Source of the DNA: HLUCCA09 sp038745585
GTDB lineage: Bacteria; Pseudomonadota; Alphaproteobacteria; Rhodobacterales; Rhodobacteraceae
Assembly (NCBI GenBank): GCA_038745585.1
Contig: JBCDLH010000002.1
Coordinates: 434,001 to 498,000, forward strand
Reading direction: 5' to 3'
Length of the DNA: 64,000 bases
Positions within the stretch are counted from its first letter, which is position 1. Every line of letters starts with the position of its first letter. The notes below the pieces were generated by a model. It worked only from the letters and a program-made list of their open reading frames with translations. It was not told the DNA's origin and did not search any database. Shown here piece by piece: positions 1 through 7,813 of the stretch. The translations under genes and the position numbers were made by a program.

Positions 1-940
1 ATGTCGACGGCGTGGTCGATTTCGCGGTGACCTCGACGCCGGGCCGTACCTTGCAGTTCCCAGCGCGCAGATCGTTGCCGAACCAGGCCACGACAAGCGA
101 CACGCTTTCGACCTTCGGAGCCATGGCCTGCAGACGGTCCAGTGCCACCACCATGTCGGCGGTGTCGGTCAGGGCATTGAGGTTCTCGGGCTCGGACGAT
201 CCGCCTCCGCCTTTCCGAATGCCCTGCGTGGCATAGGCGAACTCGCCAGACGCCGGGATCATGGTCACCGCCTGCGTCAGGCCCTCGGCGGTATCCGGGT
301 CGGCCAGAGGACGAAACACCTCGAAACTCAACTGCGGGATGCGGTTGCCATAGTCCCCGAGCGGCAGGTCCTCGAAAACGACATAGGCCGTGCCGCGATA
401 GGCTGGCGTATTGGCCGCGCCCATCTTCGCGGACATAAACGGATCGGTCGTCTGGCTTTCATCTCCCGGATACCAGCGCCACGTGATCCCGGCGGTGTCC
501 AACAGCTTCCCGTCGGCCCAGATGCGGCCGATGCCGGTGATCGGCCCCTCGCAGAGCGCGACGGCAAAGCTGGCATAGTAGAAGTATTCGGTCGTCTTGA
601 CCTTGCCGCGCCCGCCACCACCCTTGCCGCCGCCCTGTGTGGTGGTCTTAGACTCCTCGCGGAAATCCGTGGCCCAGATGATGTTGCCGCCGATCCGCAT
701 GCGGCCATAGAGGCGCGGGATCACCGCACCTTCGGTGGCTGAGGTTATGCGCAGATTGTCCATCCGCGCGCCTTCGATCCGCTGGGTCGGCGCCAGTGAC
801 GAGATGATCCAGCTGTCGACAACCGAGCCAATGGTGGACCCGATGAAACCACCGATGGTGGCGGCGCTGACGCCAAGGATCGCGCCGCCGATGCTGCCGC
901 CAATGGCAGCGCCTGCGGCACCAAGAACGAGCGTTGCCAT
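1..940 (-). CDS. Phage host-specificity / tail-tip protein (GTA gp15-like, TIM-barrel family), C-terminus off window
   Basis: This is the N-terminal 313 residues of a large tail-tip protein; the rest lies beyond base 1. It starts at ATG 940, 9 bp after the NlpC/P60 gene. The N-terminus is a long Gly/Ala-rich hydrophobic stretch (about residues 5-50), then a conserved beta-rich domain with a glycine-rich loop at about 103-112. This layout is typical of the TIM-barrel-containing tail proteins (gp15-like) of Rhodobacter gene transfer agents and related siphophages. They form the baseplate hub and contact the host surface. Position supports the call: it follows DUF2460, DUF2163 and NlpC/P60 genes, the fixed order in GTA-type tails. 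The TIM-barrel part itself is outside the window, so the family assignment rests on the N-terminal domain and gene order. Confidence 0.8.
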   Translation of the reverse strand, partial: MATLVLGAAGAAIGGSIGGAILGVSAATIGGFIGSTIGSVVDSWIISSLAPTQRIEGARMDNLRITSATEGAVIPRLYGRMRIGGNIIWATDFREESKTTTQGGGKGGGGRGKVKTTEYFYYASFAVALCEGPITGIGRIWADGKLLDTAGITWRWYPGDESQTTDPFMSAKMGAANTPAYRGTAYVVFEDLPLGDYGNRIPQLSFEVFRPLADPDTAEGLTQAVTMIPASGEFAYATQGIRKGGGGSSEPENLNALTDTADMVVALDRLQAMAPKVESVSLVVAWFGNDLRAGNCKVRPGVEVTAKSTTPST

Positions 941-949
941 GATCGGGTC

Positions 950-1414
950 TCAGCGTTGCGGGAACAGAAAGGCGAAGGCGATGCGCCGCCGCCAAGATTG
1001 CGTGAGCGGTTCCTCGATGACACCGAGCCGCTCATAGGAGTGGAGGAAGCTGTCGGGCTCGGTCACGATCCCAACATGCTTGGCGATAGCGCGGGGCCTC
1101 ATGCGGAACAGTATCAGCGCGCCGGGAGCGGCCTCGGCAGGCAACACCTCGATCATCATGCTTCGAGCGCCATCGGCCAGAACTTCACGAGGCCCGGTTT
1201 CGCCCCAGTCGCGGCTATAGGGCGGGATCGGGAACGGCTCGGGGCCCACCACCTCGCGCCAGACGCCCCGGGCCAGCCCAAGGCAGTCGCAGCCAACGCC
1301 GCGCAGGCTGGCCTGATCATGATAAGGCGTGCCGAGCCAGGACCGAGAAACAGATATGATCTTGCTGGAGCAGGCTGCTTCATGATTTTGTACAGGAGGT
1401 GGTACTCGCTGCAA
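950..1414 (-). CDS. NlpC/P60 family tail peptidase (GTA gp14-like), 5' end disturbed
   Basis: Predicted cell-wall peptidase of the tail tip, which helps the tail penetrate peptidoglycan. The core shows the SWLGTPY start of the NlpC/P60 fold, the catalytic Cys in GCDCLG, and the His in AKHVGIV about 70 residues later. It sits between DUF2163 and TIM-barrel genes as in GTA gene clusters. The start is odd. Family members normally begin with Met a few residues before the equivalent of the IISVSRSWLGTPY segment, but no in-frame ATG is present there. The nearest in-frame options are TTG at 1414 or an ATG near 1447 that lies inside the opposing plus-strand gene. The native start seems to have been replaced by the inserted DNA at about 1.37-2.07 kb. 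The protein may be translated poorly or not at all. Confidence 0.8.
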   Translation of the reverse strand: MQRVPPPVQNHEAACSSKIISVSRSWLGTPYHDQASLRGVGCDCLGLARGVWREVVGPEPFPIPPYSRDWGETGPREVLADGARSMMIEVLPAEAAPGALILFRMRPRAIAKHVGIVTEPDSFLHSYERLGVIEEPLTQSWRRRIAFAFLFPQR

Positions 1415-1433
1415 ACTCCGAGGGAGGTTGATA

Positions 1434-2066
1434 ATGAATCCAGTCATTTCGCCAGAACGTTTTTTTGAGTCGGAAGATTTAATTGACAGGTACCAGGGGC
1501 TCACTTGCTGGCTGCTTTATTCAGACATGCATAAGACACTTTGGAAGTTTATTCGCGAAAACTGGCACGCAATCGACGAGATGTCTGGGTACACATGCTT
1601 GATTTGTGTAATCGACAGTCCATCATCTTGGGGTGATCCGTTTTGGAGTAAGGCGAACATCGAACCGGAATTTGGTGATCTTCTCAATTCCAAGCCCTTC
1701 AACAGGAACGACCACCTCAAGATCGCGAGAAGCCTTGGTGTGAAATACAATGACATGCCTGCGTTTGTTTTCTTTCCATCGGTTAGGTCGACTGAGAAGG
1801 TTCTGGTCAAGATTGACAAATACAGCAGCTACGATGATCTGACCGGAACCTTTTCCAGCATGATGGACTGTGTGAAATCGATATTCGACGAAAGCCGCTT
1901 CCGATCAGAAACGACTTACGACCGAAATGCTGCCATTCGCGAACGCGAGCAGTGTCTCTTGCGATTGCAGCCCGAGATTAATAGACGGCGATTGACAAGC
2001 GTCTTGAAGCGGATTGTCACGCCTACTTCCGTTCTCGGGGCGGCTCAGGTCGCCGCATCGCTGTAG
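1434..2066 (+). CDS. Hypothetical protein, 210 aa, inserted cargo (moron-like)
   Basis: I do not recognise this family. ATG 1434 has a good ribosome binding site, GGGAGG at 1422-1427, six bases upstream. The gene runs against the surrounding tail operon and is visibly more AT-rich than its neighbours, with AAT, TTT and AAG codons common. The protein is soluble. Its middle part, a hydrophobic strand in CLICVID followed later by DMPAFVFFPS, recalls a thioredoxin-like strand order, but no CxxC active site is seen, so that is only a guess. The C-terminal third is rich in Arg and Glu and probably helical. Placement between the gp13-like and gp14-like tail genes on the opposite strand is typical of a phage moron, often a lysogenic-conversion or superinfection-exclusion gene. 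Confidence 0.75.
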   Translation: MNPVISPERFFESEDLIDRYQGLTCWLLYSDMHKTLWKFIRENWHAIDEMSGYTCLICVIDSPSSWGDPFWSKANIEPEFGDLLNSKPFNRNDHLKIARSLGVKYNDMPAFVFFPSVRSTEKVLVKIDKYSSYDDLTGTFSSMMDCVKSIFDESRFRSETTYDRNAAIREREQCLLRLQPEINRRRLTSVLKRIVTPTSVLGAAQVAASL

Positions 2067-2075
2067 AAGCTACAT

Positions 2076-2960
2076 TCACAGCACCGCCCCCTGATGTCCA
2101 CCTTCCCTTGTGGCGTAGCGGAGCACCGCGTCCTGGCCGGGGATGTGAGGGAAACCGCGAAAGTTGGCGGTATTCGCGAACTTCGCCGCGCAGGTCTCCA
2201 TCCGCTTGTTACAGCCCGCCCGGATGGCGAAAGCGTCGCCCTCGGCGATACCGCGCACTGGTGCTTCGAGCAGCGTCAGCACGGCAATGCCGTCCGTTAC
2301 GTCATGGCCGAGCACCTCGGTGCGCCGCCCCGCGTTCGCGCCGCTGGACCACTCGAGCGTGCCGAAGGTGAACCAGCTGGAGGCGAAGCCGCCGAGGCCC
2401 GAGGTGGTGAAGGCCCGGTCGCGCAGGAGATCGACGACGGCGCCCGCACCCTTGTAGGCCGGATCCTCGAGATCGACGCCGCATCGCGGATCCCCGAGCG
2501 CCGCGTCGCAGGCCGCCTGAAAGGTCCGCCCGACTGTCTGACCGAGCACATGCGCTAGCGAGCGGACCTCCGCGATGAAGGCGAGCCGCCCGCGCCGGAT
2601 CTGGCCGATGGCTCCCCGCCGCATCAGCACGCGCTGGCCGGTGTCGGCCCAGTTAACGCGCCAAACCTCGACCTCGGCGTTGTCCCAGCGGCCATCGAGG
2701 ATATCGGTCTCGGTGATCCGGTCCGAGGTCAGCACACCCTCGGCATCCTGCGCGTCGACGGACAGGTCCGAGCCCGAGCGCACCTCGGACGCCGTCAGGC
2801 CGCTTTCCGGCTCGAAATCCGTGCCGTCGAACCTCAGCGTCCGGTCATGGTCGGTGAAGCCGAAGGTGACGCCGTCGGCGCGGGTGATCCGCCAGCACCA
2901 GGCGAGCGTCGTCGTGCCCTCGTCGAGATGAGACTGAAGCGCGGGTGAGAGGGATTTCAT
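2076..2960 (-). CDS. DUF2163 tail-tip protein (GTA gp13-like)
   Basis: A 294-aa protein matching the DUF2163 / phage BR0599 family, which forms part of the distal tail hub in GTA-type tails. Recognisable features are the N-terminal WCWRITRADG and FTDHDR segments, the central CDAALGDPRCGVDL motif and the C-terminal CNKRMETCAAKFAN motif, followed by FRGFPHIPG. The paired cysteines suggest iron-sulphur or zinc binding. Its start overlaps the stop of the upstream spanin gene by four bases (ATGA). Downstream, the NlpC gene would normally follow at once, but about 700 bp of foreign DNA intervenes. Confidence 0.9.
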   Translation of the reverse strand: MKSLSPALQSHLDEGTTTLAWCWRITRADGVTFGFTDHDRTLRFDGTDFEPESGLTASEVRSGSDLSVDAQDAEGVLTSDRITETDILDGRWDNAEVEVWRVNWADTGQRVLMRRGAIGQIRRGRLAFIAEVRSLAHVLGQTVGRTFQAACDAALGDPRCGVDLEDPAYKGAGAVVDLLRDRAFTTSGLGGFASSWFTFGTLEWSSGANAGRRTEVLGHDVTDGIAVLTLLEAPVRGIAEGDAFAIRAGCNKRMETCAAKFANTANFRGFPHIPGQDAVLRYATREGGHQGAVL

Positions 2961-3202
2961 CGGCAGGTTCCCGTCATGCGGTCGTCGAGATCGGCAACCC
3001 AGTCCGCCCAGTCCGGCGGCACGGTGGCGGCCGTCTCGGCGGGTGGTCGGGCGAGCCGCGCCTCGGCGTAGGATGCACAGCCGGCATCACCAGCGCCCAT
3101 CGTTGCTCCGCAGCCGGTCAGCGGGAACGCCAGCGCCGCGGCCGTCACGAACCGCGTCGCGCCCGCGCTCCAAGCGCTTGTTCTTGTCTTCCATCGCATC
3201 GC
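2957..3202 (-). CDS. Rz1-like outer-membrane spanin lipoprotein
   Basis: An 81-aa protein with a basic N-terminus, a hydrophobic stretch and a lipobox (LTGC), so it should be a lipoprotein whose Cys sits near residue 30. The mature part is short and Ala/Pro-rich, as in Rz1-type o-spanins, which link to an inner-membrane spanin and fuse the two membranes in the last step of lysis. Its 5' part overlaps the 3' half of the preceding i-spanin gene in a different frame (3087-3202), the classical Rz/Rz1 arrangement. The start at 3202 gives a proper signal peptide. Homology is not directly visible because these proteins diverge fast; the call rests on architecture. Confidence 0.65.
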   Translation of the reverse strand, partial: AMRWKTRTSAWSAGATRFVTAAALAFPLTGCGATMGAGDAGCASYAEARLARPPAETAATVPPDWADWVADLDDRMTGTCR

Positions 3203-3317
3203 GTTCCGCCTCCCGTTTGCCTGCACGTTCCCCTTCCACTCGGCCCCAGACCCGGCCGAGCACGACGCCCCCGACCGCGCCCAGAGCCGCGACCAGCCAG
3301 ATCAGAAAATCAGCCAT
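3087..3317 (-). CDS. Rz-like inner-membrane spanin (i-spanin)
   Basis: A 76-aa protein with one N-terminal membrane segment (about residues 4-22) followed by a strongly charged helical region rich in Arg, Glu and Lys, the usual layout of a Rz-type i-spanin that spans the periplasm as a coiled coil. ATG 3317 overlaps the stop of the upstream DUF3789-like gene (ATGGCTGA). Its 3' half overlaps the lipoprotein gene in another frame. Together with lysozyme and holin it completes a lysis cassette. It is shorter than lambda Rz. The assignment is by topology and context. Confidence 0.65.
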   Translation of the reverse strand: MADFLIWLVAALGAVGGVVLGRVWGRVEGERAGKREAERDAMEDKNKRLERGRDAVRDGRGAGVPADRLRSNDGRW

Positions 3318-3411
3318 CGTCCCGCTCCCCGCGCGCAGCGGCCACGCAGAGCGCGATGACGAAGACGCCGAGGCAGCCGCCCACGAACAGACCGACGAGG
3401 AACTCAAGCAT
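3310..3411 (-). CDS. DUF3789-like 33-aa membrane protein
   Basis: A very short gene, too small for most gene finders. ATG at 3411 and TGA at 3310-3312 encode 33 residues: a Met-Leu-Glu-Phe start, a Gly-rich hydrophobic segment and an ALCxAA tail before a charged end. This matches the small DUF3789 family of phage membrane proteins. It overlaps both neighbours by a few bases, as the other genes of this operon do, which supports translation. Its role is unknown; the lysis-cassette position suggests a holin accessory or an antiholin. Confidence 0.6.
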   Translation of the reverse strand: MLEFLVGLFVGGCLGVFVIALCVAAARGERDDG

Positions 3412-3634
3412 CGCCGCGGAACCCGCGCTCGATCCGGTCACGCAGGCCGATTAGGCCCAGACCGAGGAACATGAGACCCGCAGGCGAGGCATCGCCGGAG
3501 CCGGCGAGCAGCGCGACGAGGCGGGAGAGTTCCCCGAGCGCCCCGGTGGCGGGCAGCGCGAGGGAGGCGATGCCGGTGAGCATGGCGAGAAGTCCCGCCC
3601 ACCAGGTGAGCGAGTTGGGTCGGACATAGCGCAT
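3404..3634 (-). CDS. Small membrane protein of the lysis cassette
   Basis: A 76-aa protein with two predicted membrane segments (about residues 10-32 and 50-64) and a charged C-terminus. It lies between lysozyme and the DUF3789-like gene, overlapping the latter by 8 bp. The size and topology would fit a class II holin or an antiholin partner of the larger holin at 4423-4773. I do not recognise a named family. Confidence 0.6.
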   Translation of the reverse strand: MRYVRPNSLTWWAGLLAMLTGIASLALPATGALGELSRLVALLAGSGDASPAGLMFLGLGLIGLRDRIERGFRGDA

Positions 3635-3637
3635 GAG

Positions 3638-4294
3638 TCAGTCCCTCCGGATCAGGGTGGAGAAGAAGGCGGCCAGCCGGGCGAGCCAGCCGGTCGGTGC
3701 GTTGGGTGAAGGAGCGAGGACCGGCGGCGACGGCGACGGCCCGCGAGCCAAGGCCAGAGCCTCATCCTCGGTCAGGCGACGGATCGGTCGCGAGAAGTCC
3801 ACGCGGCCCGTGCGGTCCACGGACCAGACCGGGATCGTGCCGCCGGGATAACGGCCATGGCGGAACAGGTCGCGCTCGGCTTCGCGGCGCGGAATGATCG
3901 AGGCCGGTCGCCGCCAGTTCAGAAACGCGTCGGCGGCTGCAACGCGATTGCCGGCGTTGAGGTGCCGAGTCAGCGCGGCCTTGGCGATCCCGCCGGTGTT
4001 GTAGTGAAAGCTGACCAGCGCATCGAATTCGTTTGGCTCAAGCGGCACCTTCACGGCCCGCAGGACGGCGGCCTCGTAAGCCGCCAGGTCGGCCCGAAAG
4101 ACCCCGAACGCCTCCCGGATCCCGTCGTCTAGATCGGCGGGCATGCCGCGCGGCATCTTGGCCGGATTGGGCGGGCCGGCCGCAGCCGTGTGGCCGATGC
4201 CGAAGGTCCAGACCTGTTTCACATCGAGATAGGGTCCGGGCACGAGTCCTTCGTGCCGGACAAGGGCCAGGAGGCCCCGGTCGGTCATTTTCAT
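3638..4294 (-). CDS. Phage lysozyme (T4-type, GH24) endolysin
   Basis: A 218-aa endolysin that cleaves the MurNAc-GlcNAc bond of peptidoglycan. The N-terminal domain carries the GH24 triad in the expected spacing: Glu15 in RHEGL, Asp24 in YLD, and Thr30 in WTFGIGHT, followed by the conserved FDALVSFHYNTG region (about residues 89-101). The C-terminal 40 residues are Pro-rich and end in a hydrophobic/basic helix, possibly a membrane anchor. No N-terminal signal is seen, so export relies on the holin. Its neighbours are holin-type membrane proteins and spanins. Confidence 0.92.
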   Translation of the reverse strand: MKMTDRGLLALVRHEGLVPGPYLDVKQVWTFGIGHTAAAGPPNPAKMPRGMPADLDDGIREAFGVFRADLAAYEAAVLRAVKVPLEPNEFDALVSFHYNTGGIAKAALTRHLNAGNRVAAADAFLNWRRPASIIPRREAERDLFRHGRYPGGTIPVWSVDRTGRVDFSRPIRRLTEDEALALARGPSPSPPVLAPSPNAPTGWLARLAAFFSTLIRRD

Positions 4295-4298
4295 GGGA

Positions 4299-4430
4299 TT
4301 ACCTCAGGAGCGAGAGAACGAGGATGAGCGCGGCGACGGCAAGGCCGACGCGCATGCGGTGGGCGAAGGCCAGTCGCGGGTCAGTCGGGTCGCAGCGCAG
4401 GGCACGCGCCAAGCGAAGAAGCTCATTCAT
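4299..4430 (-). CDS. Small membrane protein, 43 aa
   Basis: A 43-residue protein with a basic N-terminal helix and one C-terminal membrane segment. ATG 4430 overlaps the stop of the upstream holin gene by 8 bp, which decides the start; a longer in-frame reading would overlap the holin gene extensively. Similar mini-genes often follow holins in rhodobacterial prophages. Function unknown, possibly antiholin or lysis regulation. Confidence 0.5.
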   Translation of the reverse strand: MNELLRLARALRCDPTDPRLAFAHRMRVGLAVAALILVLSLLR

Positions 4431-4773
4431 CGCTGTCGCCTCTTTTGGCTGCGCGAAGACGCGCCAAGATGACTTCGATGAAGGCTGGTCCGAAAACACC
4501 GACAAGATAGGCGGCCGACCCCGCCGCCCCGCCTGCCCGGATGGCTTCTATTGGCAGGTTGAGCCACGAGGTCACGAGCGCCATGGACAGGCTCCCCATC
4601 CCGGCTGCGATCAGGCCGCCGAGAAGGATGTGCCGCAGCGCCTCGCGCAATCGCATTTTCGTGGTCAGGGCGTTTGTAGCGCCTCCGAGCGCGCCCCAAA
4701 TAGCGAGGATTACGGCCGTGGAAGCGCCGAGTTCTCGGAGAACCGCTGCTAGGAGTCCGGTCTCTTCGTTCAT
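4423..4773 (-). CDS. Holin, LydA / phage_holin_3 type
   Basis: A 116-aa protein with three likely membrane helices (about residues 18-36, 48-67 and 78-98) and a charged C-terminal tail (RLRAAKRGDSDE). This looks like the LydA/Phage_holin_3_3 type, which opens inner-membrane holes to release the endolysin. The start at 4773 overlaps the DUF2460 stop by four bases (ATGA). The next genes are a small membrane protein and lysozyme, so the context fits. The family call is by topology and the AIWGALGG segment. Confidence 0.7.
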   Translation of the reverse strand: MNEETGLLAAVLRELGASTAVILAIWGALGGATNALTTKMRLREALRHILLGGLIAAGMGSLSMALVTSWLNLPIEAIRAGGAAGSAAYLVGVFGPAFIEVILARLRAAKRGDSDE

Positions 4774-5399
4774 CGCCGGATCTCCAGAAGCGGGATGGAG
4801 GTGATTGAACCGAGCCGCTCGAGATCGAGCGTCACGTCGAGTACGTCGGTGTCGAAGCGGACTGGCACATCGAATGCGAAGCCCACGGTGATCGCGACGC
4901 CCTCGGCGGGCGCGGCGCTGAAGGTGACAACGCCGGTCGTGGTGTCGACGGACCAGCCGCTCGGTTGTTCCGTGCCATCCAGGGCGACGCGAACCGTGCC
5001 CGAGACGGGTTTGGTAATCGTCCGCACCCAAGTCTGGCTGCCGGAGGCGTAGCGCTTCACCAGCTGGAAAGCGGTCGTCGTACCGTCTCCGGTGCCAATC
5101 GCCTGGTCGGCTGGCGACGGCGTGCCCGAAGGCAGGCAGGACTTGTGGTCGCCCCAGTCCTTGAAGCGGAAGCCGTGGAGCCGCCCGTTTCGCGCCTCGA
5201 AGAAGGCAACCACTGCCGACAGATCGTCCGCGCGGCGGATGCCGTAGGCGACATCGTAGCGGCGGCGCGAGTTGGCCCAGCTGGCGTTGCGCTCCTCGTC
5301 GCCCGAGGCAAGCTCGACGATCTGGGTGCGCCGTTCCGGCCCGCCCCGCGCACCCCGGCTGATGCTATCGGGAAACCGGACGTCCTGAAACGCCATCAC
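4770..5399 (-). CDS. DUF2460 distal tail protein (GTA gp12-like)
   Basis: A 209-aa protein of the DUF2460 family, the distal tail component that joins the tail tube to the hub in GTA-type tails. Family marks are the N-terminal FPDSIS segment, the RRRYDVAYG segment and FEARNGRLHGFRFKDWGD in the first half, then a beta-rich C-terminal half. It overlaps the tape-measure stop by four bases. In gene transfer agents the DUF2163 gene follows directly; here the whole lysis cassette lies between them. Confidence 0.92.
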   Translation of the reverse strand: MMAFQDVRFPDSISRGARGGPERRTQIVELASGDEERNASWANSRRRYDVAYGIRRADDLSAVVAFFEARNGRLHGFRFKDWGDHKSCLPSGTPSPADQAIGTGDGTTTAFQLVKRYASGSQTWVRTITKPVSGTVRVALDGTEQPSGWSVDTTTGVVTFSAAPAEGVAITVGFAFDVPVRFDTDVLDVTLDLERLGSITSIPLLEIRR

Positions 5400-7813
5400 A
5401 TCCCCCTCCGCCCGAGCGAGACCGCCCGGGCGATGTCCGCCGCGACCTGTGTGCGGGATTGCCGGAAGCTCTCGGCGTCGCGCGCCATGATGGTGACATT
5501 GATCCCGCCGCCCGCGCCGTAACTTTGGGCCTCGCGGCGCGAGAGTACCCGCTCGCCGCGTTGCAGGATGGCCGGGACCTTGTCGTGGCGAAGGCCTGCC
5601 ACGCCGCCCGAATGCATCCGGGGCGCGGCGGCGAAGGCCATGACCGGGACCATCCGCGAGGGTCCGGCCGCGCCGACTATGCCGCCCGAATGCAGGACGT
5701 TGGCGAAGATCCCGCCAGCACCGGAGAACACGCCGGAGAGCGCGTTGGCGATGGGTCCGAGGATGAACCGACGTGCCGCTAGTTTGGCGAGGTCAGCGAT
5801 CAGCGAGGTCACGAGATCGCGGAAATTCAGCTTGCCAGTCTTCACGAACTCGCCCACGGCGTTCTCGGCGGACTGGAAGGCGCCGACGAGGCTCTGGCTG
5901 ATGTCACCACCGATGTCGCGGGCCTTGCTGGCGTAGTCTGACAGCGCCGCCGTGACCGCCTGCCAGCCGGTGACGGCCGTCTCTACGTTGGGCTCGGCCG
6001 CAGCAGCCGCAGCAACGGCGGCCGCACCGGCATCGGTCGCCGCCTGTCCTGCACCATCAAGCGCGGTCTCGAACCGCTCCGCCGCGGTTGTGGCCTCGGT
6101 CAGAGCATCTGCCCCGTCCTCGTCGGTGCCACGCACCGCATCGCGCAGCGCCTGCCAGCTTTCGAGGGGCGCGCGGGCGCCTTCGGCCAGATCGCGCGCG
6201 GCGCCCCGGTAGACATTCGCGGACTCGAGCGCGCGGTTGGCCGCGTCCGTCAGTCCGAGGTCTGGTGCGGTGAGCGGGTTGTCCTCGAATGCCCGGTCGA
6301 ACGCCGCCTGCGCAGCCGTCGTCGCAGCGCTGGCCGCACCCTCGAAGCGGTTCTCGATCTCGCCGAGGTCGAGGTCGGGCAGCAGCGAGATGCGCCGCTC
6401 CGATCCGAGTGCTTCGAGACCCTGGTTGATGCCGCCGATGAAGCCGTTGATCCGCGAGACCACGCCGTTCAGCATCGCCTCGACGCCGTCGATCAGGCTG
6501 TTGGCCGCCTGGAACGCCAGATCGCCGATGGCGGCGGGCAACAGACCCCAGATCGCCTTGATCGCCTGGTAGGCGCCCTCAAACGTGTTCGCGGCGGCGT
6601 TGCCGAAGCCCACCACGCTCTCGATGGCGCTCTGCATTCCGGATGCGGCGTCGGCCTTCAGGTCGAAGAACATCGCCGTGGCGGCTGCGCCCGCCGCGGC
6701 AGCGCCCATCCTGATCCGCTCCCACACCTCGACCGCGAGGTCCTTCAGGAGCGACATGGCCTCACCGAACCCGCCCGCACCCGAGACGAGGCGCGTGAAC
6801 TGGTAGACGAGCTCGCCGGCGCCGACGATCAGCGCGCCGATGCCGGTCCTGATAAGCGCGCCGCGCAGGAGGACCAGCGCCGTGGCGAGGCCACGGACCG
6901 TAAGCGCGGCGGCGGCCATTCCGGCGACCCAGCGTCCCGCGAGGAACGCCGCGAAGGTCGCGGCATAGGTCGTCAGGCGGCCGATGTTGTCGAAGAGACC
7001 GCGGATCGCGATACCGAGCGGGCCGCTGCGGCTGGCGACCGCCGCCAGGGCGTCGGCGACGGCTTCGAGCGCGGGCGCCGCGGCGACGGCCAGCTGGTTC
7101 GACAGCCCGCGCCAGATCAGCCCGAGCCGGGAGATCGCATCGTTCGTCCGCTCGATCTGGTCGGCATCCTGCTCCGAGACGACAACCCCGAAGGCGAGGA
7201 CGTCCTCGGTCGCCTGGCGCAGCGTCGCGGTGTCGATCCGCGACATCGCGATGGAGCCTTCCTCACCGAAGAGCTGGCCCGCTACTGCAGCGCGTTCGGC
7301 GGCGGGCACGAAGCTCTCGATGGCGGCGTTGATCGCGCCGACCCGCTGGTCCAGCGGCAGGGCGATCAGGTCGGAGGCGGAAAGCCCCAGCCGGTCCAGC
7401 GCATCGGCGGCGGGGCCGGTCCCGGCAGCCGCCTGGCTGAGACGGCGCGTCAGATCCTTGGTGGCCTGCTCGATGCCGGACATCGACACGCCCGCCAACT
7501 CGCCCGCACGCTCCAGCCTCTGGATCGAGGCGACGGTTGTGCCGAGCGACTGCGCGAGTTTCGCCTGTGCATCGACGGTCTGGAGGCCGGATCGGACCAT
7601 GGCGACACCGGCGGCCGTGGCAGCGGCGACGGCAGCGGCTGCGGCCACGCGCACCCGCCGCGAGAAGGCCGCGAGCCGGGCGTTGGCCGCTTCCATCTCC
7701 CGGCTCAGCCGTCCGAAGCCGCGCGCCCCGGCTTCGCCCACGCCTTCCAGTTCGGCGCGCACCTGTCGCCCGCCGACCGCGGCGAGGCGGACGGACACAC
7801 GCTTTTCAGCCAT
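5396..7813 (-). CDS. Phage tail tape measure protein
   Basis: An 805-aa Ala-rich helical protein that sets tail length and is ejected ahead of the DNA. The N-terminal third is coiled-coil-like with a hydrophobic stretch at about residues 57-75, followed by a conserved tape-measure region (VDAQAKLAQSLGTT type) near 80-200. Several hydrophobic segments lie at about 235-335, and the C-terminus is Gly-rich with the SGGV/MARDAES-type ending of lambdoid and GTA tape measures. It begins right after the frameshifted tail chaperone product (ATGGCTGA overlap), the standard gene order in siphophages. Confidence 0.92.
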   Translation of the reverse strand: MAEKRVSVRLAAVGGRQVRAELEGVGEAGARGFGRLSREMEAANARLAAFSRRVRVAAAAAVAAATAAGVAMVRSGLQTVDAQAKLAQSLGTTVASIQRLERAGELAGVSMSGIEQATKDLTRRLSQAAAGTGPAADALDRLGLSASDLIALPLDQRVGAINAAIESFVPAAERAAVAGQLFGEEGSIAMSRIDTATLRQATEDVLAFGVVVSEQDADQIERTNDAISRLGLIWRGLSNQLAVAAAPALEAVADALAAVASRSGPLGIAIRGLFDNIGRLTTYAATFAAFLAGRWVAGMAAAALTVRGLATALVLLRGALIRTGIGALIVGAGELVYQFTRLVSGAGGFGEAMSLLKDLAVEVWERIRMGAAAAGAAATAMFFDLKADAASGMQSAIESVVGFGNAAANTFEGAYQAIKAIWGLLPAAIGDLAFQAANSLIDGVEAMLNGVVSRINGFIGGINQGLEALGSERRISLLPDLDLGEIENRFEGAASAATTAAQAAFDRAFEDNPLTAPDLGLTDAANRALESANVYRGAARDLAEGARAPLESWQALRDAVRGTDEDGADALTEATTAAERFETALDGAGQAATDAGAAAVAAAAAAEPNVETAVTGWQAVTAALSDYASKARDIGGDISQSLVGAFQSAENAVGEFVKTGKLNFRDLVTSLIADLAKLAARRFILGPIANALSGVFSGAGGIFANVLHSGGIVGAAGPSRMVPVMAFAAAPRMHSGGVAGLRHDKVPAILQRGERVLSRREAQSYGAGGGINVTIMARDAESFRQSRTQVAADIARAVSLGRRGM

